A stretch of DNA of 10,911 nt from Blastococcus sp. (GTDB lineage: Bacteria; Actinomycetota; Actinomycetes; Mycobacteriales; Geodermatophilaceae): NCBI GenBank assembly GCA_025963345.1, contig JAOPUS010000012.1, positions 1 through 10,911 on the forward strand, given 5' to 3'. Made by a program: the position numbers and the translations under genes. The notes beneath the pieces were generated by a model. The model saw only the letters and a list, made by a program, of their open reading frames with translations, was not told where the DNA came from and did not search any database. Of the stretch, positions 5,926 to 10,911 are shown piece after piece. How positions within the stretch are numbered: position 1 is the stretch's first letter; the number at the start of each line of letters is the position of its first letter.

Positions 5926-7008
5926 GTGTTCCGCAAGAAGACGCGCGGTCAGGTCATCGGCGCCGAGCTCCAGGAGGGCTTCGCCCACATCGGGGTGGCG
6001 GCCACCGAGGCCGGCCGCCTCGCGGCAGAGCAACTCGGCCCCCGGGTCGCGGCTGCCCGTGAGGCTGCCGGCCCCAAGCTCGACGCCGCCCAGAAGGCCG
6101 CCCAGAAGGCGGTCGCTCCCAAGGTCGCCGCGGCCGTGGCCGCCGCCGCACCGGCGGTGGCCTCGGCCCGCGACACCATCGGCCCTCGGGTGGAGGCGGC
6201 ACGTGAGGCGATCGGCCCTCGTGTGGAAGCAGCCCGCGGTGCCGCGGCACCGCGCGTGGCCTCCGCGGTGAGCGCTGCTCAGGACGCCGCGGCGCGTGCC
6301 GCGGCCGATCTCGGCCCACGGGTCGAGGCAGCTCAGAAGGCGGCGCAGAAGACGCTCAGGGACGACGTCGTCCCCCGGTTGGGGGCGGCTCAGACGGCAG
6401 CCGTCGCCTACGCGGCCCCCCGCGTGGCAGCCGCTCGGGATGCGATGACGCCGGCGCTGGAGAGTGCCCGCGAAACCCTGGCGGCCGGCGTCGACAGCGC
6501 CCGCAGCGAGCTCGAGGCGCGGCGGGCCGAGCTGGTCGCCACGGCCGAGAAGTCCTCGCGCAAGGCCCGCAAGGTGGCCAAGAAGGCGCGGAAGACGGCC
6601 GCCAGGAAGCGCCATGAGTTCGAGAAGAAGGCGGCGGTCACGGCCAAGCAGGTCAAGCGCAAGGTCGGTGTCGAGCGCAGGCCCCGGCGCTGGCCGTGGC
6701 TGCTCGCACTCGGCCTCGGCCTCGCCGCAGGCGTCGTCGTCCTGCTGCGTAAGAAGAAGGACGACTCCTGGACCCCGGCCCCGACCGGGGACGGCCCCGT
6801 GCCCAGCTACCGAGAGGACCCCGTGCCCAGCGGACCCAGCGTGCCCTTCACCTCCGGCAAGACCGTGTCCGACGCGGAGTACGCGCCCGGCGACGAGACG
6901 CCGCCCGACACCGACCTGGGCACGCAGACCGCCCAGGAGGTCAAGGGCGACGGGCCCGACGAGCCGACCGACCCCCGCGACGCCGCGCCGGGCGCGGGCA
7001 GCGCCTAG
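5926..7008 (+). CDS. Ala-rich hendecad-repeat protein with C-terminal membrane helix
   Basis: I do not recognise a characterised family. From GTG 5926 it has 360 residues in four parts. Residues 1-37 start MFRKKTRGQ. Residues 38-196 are repeats of about 11 residues, mostly of the type [G/A]-P-x-V-x-A-A-R-x-A, for example GPRVAAAREAA, IGPRVEAAREA and APRVAAARDAM. Residues ~209-255 are very rich in Lys and Arg. A membrane helix (WPWLLALGLGLAAGVVVLL, ~256-274) is followed by RKKK and an acidic, Pro-rich tail of about 80 residues. Proline-started amphipathic 11-mers resemble apolipoprotein or LEA-type helices, so lipid-surface or envelope binding is possible, but this is inference. The basic stretch before the helix suggests the N-terminal part stays in the cytoplasm, where it could contact anionic lipid or nucleic acid. 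Low-complexity composition makes homology calls risky. It is followed by a hairpin terminator and then lipA, so it is not clearly co-transcribed with lipA. Confidence 0.85.
   Translation: MFRKKTRGQVIGAELQEGFAHIGVAATEAGRLAAEQLGPRVAAAREAAGPKLDAAQKAAQKAVAPKVAAAVAAAAPAVASARDTIGPRVEAAREAIGPRVEAARGAAAPRVASAVSAAQDAAARAAADLGPRVEAAQKAAQKTLRDDVVPRLGAAQTAAVAYAAPRVAAARDAMTPALESARETLAAGVDSARSELEARRAELVATAEKSSRKARKVAKKARKTAARKRHEFEKKAAVTAKQVKRKVGVERRPRRWPWLLALGLGLAAGVVVLLRKKKDDSWTPAPTGDGPVPSYREDPVPSGPSVPFTSGKTVSDAEYAPGDETPPDTDLGTQTAQEVKGDGPDEPTDPRDAAPGAGSA
6037..6513 (+). repeat. Degenerate 33-bp coding repeats (11-residue units)
   Basis: The coding sequence holds about a dozen units of 33 bp, with some insertions of roughly one helical turn. 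The best-preserved pair is 6178-6210 and 6211-6243, encoding IGPRVEAAREA and IGPRVEAARGA. Other units encode GPRVAAAREAA, APKVAAAVAAA, APAVASARDTI, APRVAAARDAM, TPALESARETL and AAGVDSARSEL. The DNA copies differ mostly at third positions, so the repetition seems to be maintained at protein level. Confidence 0.75.
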
Positions 7009-7034
7009 GCCTGACCGCCCCGCACCGACCACGT

Positions 7035-7067
7035 CCGCCCCCGCTGCGCTCGTCGCAGCGGGGGCGG
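7035..7067 (+). terminator. Hairpin terminator after the Ala-rich gene
   Basis: Perfect 14-bp inverted repeat CCGCCCCCGCTGCG (7035-7048) and CGCAGCGGGGGCGG (7054-7067) with a 5-nt CTCGT loop, starting 26 bases past the stop. There is no T-run, as is common for actinobacterial terminators. It ends 15 bases before the lipA -10 hexamer and so separates the two transcription units. Confidence 0.7.
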
Positions 7068-7082
7068 CGTGCGTCCGGCGGG

Positions 7083-7088
7083 TACCGT
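7083..7088 (+). promoter_or_regulatory. -10 element of lipA
   Basis: TACCGT matches TANNNT and ends 7 nt before the lipA ATG, giving a leaderless transcript. The GGAG at 7089-7092 lies only 3 nt from the ATG, too close for normal Shine-Dalgarno use. Confidence 0.5.
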
Positions 7089-7095
7089 GGAGACC

Positions 7096-8070
7096 ATGAG
7101 CGAGACGGCCGCCCCGACCCCCGCCGTCGGCTCACCGCTCGAGCCGGCCGGCCGCAAACTGCTCCGCCTCGAGGTCCGCAACAGCCAGGTGCCCATCGAG
7201 CGCAAGCCCGAGTGGATCAAGACCCGCCTGAAGACCGGCCCGGAGTACACCGAGCTGAAGTCGCTGGTCCGCCGCGAAGGCCTGCACACCGTCTGCGAAG
7301 AGGCCGGCTGCCCCAACATCTACGAGTGCTGGGAGGACCGCGAGGCCACGTTCCTCATCGGGGGCGACCAGTGCACCCGGCGCTGCGACTTCTGCCAGAT
7401 CGACACCGGCAAGCCGGCCGACTTCGATGCCGACGAGCCCCGCCGGGTCGCCGAGAGCGTCGCCACGATGGGCCTGAAGTACGCCACGATCACCGGCGTC
7501 GCCCGCGACGACCTCCCCGATGGCGGCGCCTGGCTGTACGCCGAGACGGTCCGCCAGATCCACGCCGTGCTCCCCGGCTGCGGCGTCGAGCTGCTCATCC
7601 CCGACTTCAACGCCGATCCCGACCAGCTCGCCGAGGTCTTCTCCTCCCGCCCCGAGGTGCTCGCGCACAACGTCGAGACGGTGCCGCGGATCTTCAAGCG
7701 GATCCGCCCGGGCTTCCGCTTCGAGCGTTCCCTGTCGGTGATCACCGCCGCCCGTGAGGCCGGGCTGGTCACCAAGTCCAACCTGATCCTGGGCATGGGC
7801 GAGGAGCCGCACGAGGTCGTGGAGACCATGCAGGCCCTGCACGACGCGGGCTGCGACCTGCTGACGATCACCCAGTACCTGCGCCCCTCGCCGCGGCACC
7901 ACCCCGTGGTCCGCTGGGTGAAGCCCGACGAGTTCGTGGGCTTCCAGGCCGAGGCCGAGCGGATCGGCTTCCCGGGCGTGCTCGCCGGGCCGCTGGTGCG
8001 CAGCTCCTACCGGGCCGGCCGGCTCTACCAGCAGGCCATCGAGGCCCGCGGACTGTCCCGCCAGAGCTGA
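7096..8070 (+). CDS. lipA: Lipoyl synthase (radical SAM)
   Basis: Inserts two sulfur atoms into protein-bound octanoyl groups to make lipoyl cofactors on pyruvate and 2-oxoglutarate dehydrogenases and the glycine cleavage H protein. It has 324 residues, close to the family norm. Both [4Fe-4S] sites are visible: the auxiliary sulfur-donor cluster CX4CX5C at Cys67, Cys72 and Cys78 (CEEAGCPNIYEC), and the radical-SAM CX3CX2C at Cys93, Cys97 and Cys100 (CTRRCDFC). The C-terminal RSSY (302-305), which supplies the serine ligand of the auxiliary cluster, is present, as are ARDDLPDGGA, HNVETVPR and LILGMGEE. ATG 7096 is preferred over GTG 7069 because it follows the -10 hexamer by 7 nt and removes a non-conserved extension. 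Downstream is the usual actinobacterial neighbour, DUF4191; lipB is not adjacent. Confidence 0.98.
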   Translation: MSETAAPTPAVGSPLEPAGRKLLRLEVRNSQVPIERKPEWIKTRLKTGPEYTELKSLVRREGLHTVCEEAGCPNIYECWEDREATFLIGGDQCTRRCDFCQIDTGKPADFDADEPRRVAESVATMGLKYATITGVARDDLPDGGAWLYAETVRQIHAVLPGCGVELLIPDFNADPDQLAEVFSSRPEVLAHNVETVPRIFKRIRPGFRFERSLSVITAAREAGLVTKSNLILGMGEEPHEVVETMQALHDAGCDLLTITQYLRPSPRHHPVVRWVKPDEFVGFQAEAERIGFPGVLAGPLVRSSYRAGRLYQQAIEARGLSRQS

Positions 8071-8080
8071 CCCGCGGCCG

Positions 8081-8095
8081 GTCCGCCCGGCGGAC
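8081..8095 (+). terminator. Weak hairpin after lipA
   Basis: GTCCGCCCGGCGGAC can fold into a short GC stem of 5-6 bp shortly after the lipA stop. There is no T-run. It may be a weak terminator or just GC-rich symmetry; read-through into the DUF4191 gene is plausible. Confidence 0.3.
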
Positions 8096-8119
8096 GCCAG
8101 AGGGAACCGACCTCGCCCC

Positions 8120-8125
8120 TATCCT
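8120..8125 (+). promoter_or_regulatory. -10 element of the DUF4191 gene
   Basis: TATCCT is a good actinobacterial -10 hexamer and ends exactly 6 nt before the ATG at 8132. The intervening bases are GGGGGC, with no proper Shine-Dalgarno spacing, so the transcript is probably leaderless. Confidence 0.6.
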
Positions 8126-8131
8126 GGGGGC

Positions 8132-8965
8132 ATGGCACGCAGCAAGCCCTCAGACGCGACCGCTCCCAGCGGCAAGGCCGGCCGTGGCCCGAAGGACGCC
8201 GGCCGCGGCCGCTCCTCGGGCGCGGCGTCCGGCTCGAGCAAGGCTCCGAAGCTGGACAAGAAGGGCCAGCCGAAGGTATCGAGGCTGAAGAAGATCGGCG
8301 GCCAGGCCCGCATGATCAAGCAGGCCTACTCGCTGACGCGGAAGAACGACCCGAAGCTCCCCTGGATCATGCTGATCGCCTTCGTGGCGGTCGCGGGCGT
8401 GGTCGAGCTCATCGGCATCCTGCTCGGCTCACCGTTCGTCTTCATCCCGCTCGCACTGATCACCGGCGGTCTCGCGGCGCTGATCCTCTTCGGCCGCCGC
8501 GCCCAGGGATCGGCCTACCGGCAGGTCGAGGGCCAGCCGGGCGCGGCCGCCTGGGTGCTCGAGGGCATGCGTGGTGACTGGCGGGTCACCTCCGGCGTCG
8601 CCGGCACCGCCCAACTCGACGCCGTGCATCGGGTGCTCGGCCGTCCCGGGGTGATCCTGGTCGCCGAGGGCGTGCCGGGCCGGGTCCGCAATCTGCTCGC
8701 CCAGGAGAAGAAGAAGGTCGCCCGCATCGTCGGCGACACCCCGATCTACGACATCGTCGTGGGCGACGACGAGGGTCAGGTGCCGCTGCGCAAGCTCAGC
8801 AGCCACGTCATGAAGCTCCCCCGGAACCTGACCGCGGCGGAGGTCAACTCCCTCGGCCGGCGGATGAGCGCCATGGGTGGCAGCCGCATGCCGGTGCCCG
8901 GCGGTCCGATGCCGGGAGGCAAGCAGATGTCGGTCAGCCAGCGTCAGGTGCGCCGCCGCGGCTGA
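8132..8965 (+). CDS. DUF4191 membrane protein (Rv2219-like)
   Basis: A 277-residue protein of unknown function, conserved next to lipA and glnA in actinobacteria (M. tuberculosis Rv2219 lies in the same place). The first ~76 residues are a Ser/Gly/Lys-rich, probably disordered basic region ending MIKQAYSLTRKNDPKLPW. Two membrane helices follow (about 78-99 and 102-122). The cytoplasmic-type C-terminal domain contains RQVEGQPGAAAWVLEGMRG, GRPGVILVAEGVPGRVRNLL and VVGDDEGQVPLRKL. The tail is Gly/Pro/Met-rich and ends in RRRG. The MIKQAYSLTRKNDP segment and the W-V-L block are the parts I associate with the family. ATG 8132 is fixed by the -10 hexamer 6 nt upstream. A strong bidirectional terminator follows the stop. 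Confidence 0.9.
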   Translation: MARSKPSDATAPSGKAGRGPKDAGRGRSSGAASGSSKAPKLDKKGQPKVSRLKKIGGQARMIKQAYSLTRKNDPKLPWIMLIAFVAVAGVVELIGILLGSPFVFIPLALITGGLAALILFGRRAQGSAYRQVEGQPGAAAWVLEGMRGDWRVTSGVAGTAQLDAVHRVLGRPGVILVAEGVPGRVRNLLAQEKKKVARIVGDTPIYDIVVGDDEGQVPLRKLSSHVMKLPRNLTAAEVNSLGRRMSAMGGSRMPVPGGPMPGGKQMSVSQRQVRRRG

Positions 8966-8976
8966 CCCGCAGCCTC

Positions 8977-9010
8977 GAAAGGCCCCGTCCGCTTGCGGAC
9001 GGGGCCTTTC
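8977..9010. terminator. Bidirectional terminator between DUF4191 and RDD genes
   Basis: Perfect 16-bp inverted repeat GAAAGGCCCCGTCCGC (8977-8992) and GCGGACGGGGCCTTTC (8995-9010), folding with a CTTG tetraloop. Each strand ends in a short T-tract (TTTC), so it can serve the DUF4191 gene from the left and the RDD gene from the right. Confidence 0.9.
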
Positions 9011-9016
9011 GCGTCC

Positions 9017-9436
9017 TCAGTCCCGGACGACAGCCGTGTCGGTGAGCCGGTCGTGCAGTCCGCGGCCGTCGGCGTCGACCAGGAGCGCCGGCACGAGCAG
9101 GCACAACAGCGCTGTCCGGACGACGGCCCGCCACGGCGCCAGCCGCTCCCCCGGCCGCGGATGCGCCAGACGCAGACCCAGCAGCCGCATGCCTGGGGTC
9201 TGCCCGAAGGCGACCAGCGTGAGCACCGTGACGGCGGCGAACGCGACCAGCGCCCAGTTACCCGGCAGGTCCGGGGCGGTGAAGAGACCGGCGACCAGGG
9301 CTGAGCCGAGCGCGTCCACGCAGAACGCGCCGACCCGTGTCCCGAAGCTCGCCAGGGACCCGGGTCCGTCGGCCGCCAACCCCAGAGAGGCGCCGCGGAC
9401 GCGCTGCTGAGAGGGTGGTTCCACGTCCCTGACCAT
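9017..9436 (-). CDS. RDD-family membrane protein (Rv2219A-like)
   Basis: A small integral membrane protein of 139 residues; the biochemical role is not established for this group. RDD features are visible: Arg34 and Asp41 in the first hydrophobic helix (RVGAFCVDALGSALVAGLF), a second helix (WALVAFAAVTVLTLVAF) followed by the family hallmark GQTPGMRLLGLRL, and a third helix (TALLCLLVPALLV) followed by DADGRGLHDRLTDTAVV, which holds the conserved C-terminal Asp129. ATG 9436 is preferred over the longer form from 9466 because a TACGCT hexamer ends 7 nt before it. In M. tuberculosis the equivalent Rv2219A also lies between the DUF4191 gene and glnA1. Here it is convergent with DUF4191 and divergent from glnA, so its promoter shares a 167-bp region with that of glnA. 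Confidence 0.9.
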   Translation of the reverse strand: MVRDVEPPSQQRVRGASLGLAADGPGSLASFGTRVGAFCVDALGSALVAGLFTAPDLPGNWALVAFAAVTVLTLVAFGQTPGMRLLGLRLAHPRPGERLAPWRAVVRTALLCLLVPALLVDADGRGLHDRLTDTAVVRD

Positions 9437-9443
9437 GTCTGCC

Positions 9444-9449
9444 AGCGTA
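9444..9449 (-). promoter_or_regulatory. -10 element of the RDD gene
   Basis: TACGCT on the minus strand matches TANNNT and ends 7 nt before the ATG at 9436. No Shine-Dalgarno site is present in the 7-nt gap (GGCAGAC), again suggesting a leaderless transcript. Confidence 0.5.
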
Positions 9450-9515
9450 AGACCCGACCACAGCACCCACCCGAGCCCCCGAGGACGTCACCCCCGGCGA
9501 CACGCCGGAGGCGGT

Positions 9516-9553
9516 GTTACCGCACCGAAACACTTGGGACACCCGGGGGCAAC
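9516..9553 (+). promoter_or_regulatory. Candidate double GlnR box upstream of glnA
   Basis: Four 5-bp half-sites, each separated by exactly 6 nt: GTTAC (9516), GAAAC (9527), GACAC (9538) and GCAAC (9549). The first pair matches the actinobacterial GlnR consensus gTnAc-n6-GaAAc fully; the second pair is a weaker copy with one mismatch in each half. The 11-bp pitch puts all half-sites on one face of the helix. The array lies just upstream of the glnA -10 hexamer, where GlnR acts on glnA in streptomycetes. The presence of a GlnR regulator in this genome cannot be seen here. Confidence 0.7.
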
Positions 9554-9563
9554 CCCCCGCTCG

Positions 9564-9569
9564 TAACTT
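9564..9569 (+). promoter_or_regulatory. -10 element of glnA
   Basis: TAACTT matches TANNNT, 34 nt before the glnA ATG, predicting a transcription start near 9576 and a 5' UTR of about 28 nt. No good -35 hexamer is seen at 16-18 nt spacing, which fits an activator-dependent promoter. The last GlnR-like half-site ends 10 nt upstream. Confidence 0.5.
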
Positions 9570-9594
9570 GCGGGTCGGCAGTCCGCTCAATCCC

Positions 9595-9600
9595 GGAGGA
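9595..9600 (+). promoter_or_regulatory. Shine-Dalgarno site of glnA
   Basis: GGAGGA a few bases before the ATG at 9604. glnA thus has a conventional ribosome site, unlike the neighbouring apparently leaderless genes. Confidence 0.75.
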
Positions 9601-9603
9601 TCG

Positions 9604-10911
<1,308 letters not shown>

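Noticed and set aside
9545..9557. GGGGG-CAA-CCCCC hairpin upstream of glnA
   Set aside because: It lies upstream of the predicted transcription start near 9576, so it would not be in the glnA transcript, and it overlaps the last GlnR-like half-site. Most likely incidental GC symmetry.

Overview
The window comes from a high-GC actinobacterium. The evidence is the strong G/C bias at third codon positions, the frequent GTG starts, the Rv1855c-type F420-dependent oxidoreductase, and the gene order lipA - DUF4191 - RDD - glnA, which matches Mycobacterium tuberculosis Rv2218-Rv2219-Rv2219A-Rv2220. The proteins remind me of Geodermatophilaceae (Blastococcus, Geodermatophilus, Modestobacter), but that family-level placement is an impression. 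No mobile element, CRISPR array, rRNA or tRNA was seen. The content is mostly core housekeeping genes plus one lineage-type membrane protein.

Layout. (1) 1-2327, minus: leucyl-tRNA synthetase (leuS), cut off at its C-terminus by the window edge. Its 134-nt leader (about 2461-2328) looks like a transcription attenuator: an apparently leaderless 11-codon peptide with three consecutive Leu codons, a long hairpin, then an intrinsic terminator with a T-run. (2) 2579-4879, plus: a ten-helix membrane protein with GGDEF and EAL domains for cyclic-di-GMP turnover. (3) 4882-5808, minus: a luciferase-like F420-dependent oxidoreductase, convergent with the previous gene. Only two bases separate the genes, and both stop codons lie in a perfect 16-bp palindrome. 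(4) 5926-7008, plus: an Ala-rich protein of 11-residue repeats that mostly begin with Gly/Ala-Pro, followed by a Lys/Arg-rich segment, one membrane helix and an acidic Pro-rich tail. (5) 7096-8070, plus: lipoyl synthase (lipA). (6) 8132-8965, plus: a DUF4191 membrane protein. (7) 9017-9436, minus: an RDD-family membrane protein. (8) 9604 to the window end, plus: type I glutamine synthetase (glnA), missing only its last residues.

Regulation. Five units (leuS leader peptide, the oxidoreductase, lipA, DUF4191 and RDD) have a TANNNT -10 hexamer ending exactly 6 or 7 nt before the start codon, the arrangement expected of leaderless transcripts. glnA differs: it has a Shine-Dalgarno site, a 5' UTR, and four evenly spaced half-sites resembling a double GlnR box. 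Clear hairpin terminators follow the Ala-rich gene and lie between DUF4191 and RDD.

Functionally the region covers translation (leuS), protein lipoylation (lipA), nitrogen assimilation (glnA), second-messenger signalling and F420 redox chemistry. lipB, which precedes lipA in mycobacteria, is absent here; the Ala-rich gene takes its place. The most interesting points are the leuS attenuator, the GlnR-like array at glnA, and the proline-punctuated repeat protein.
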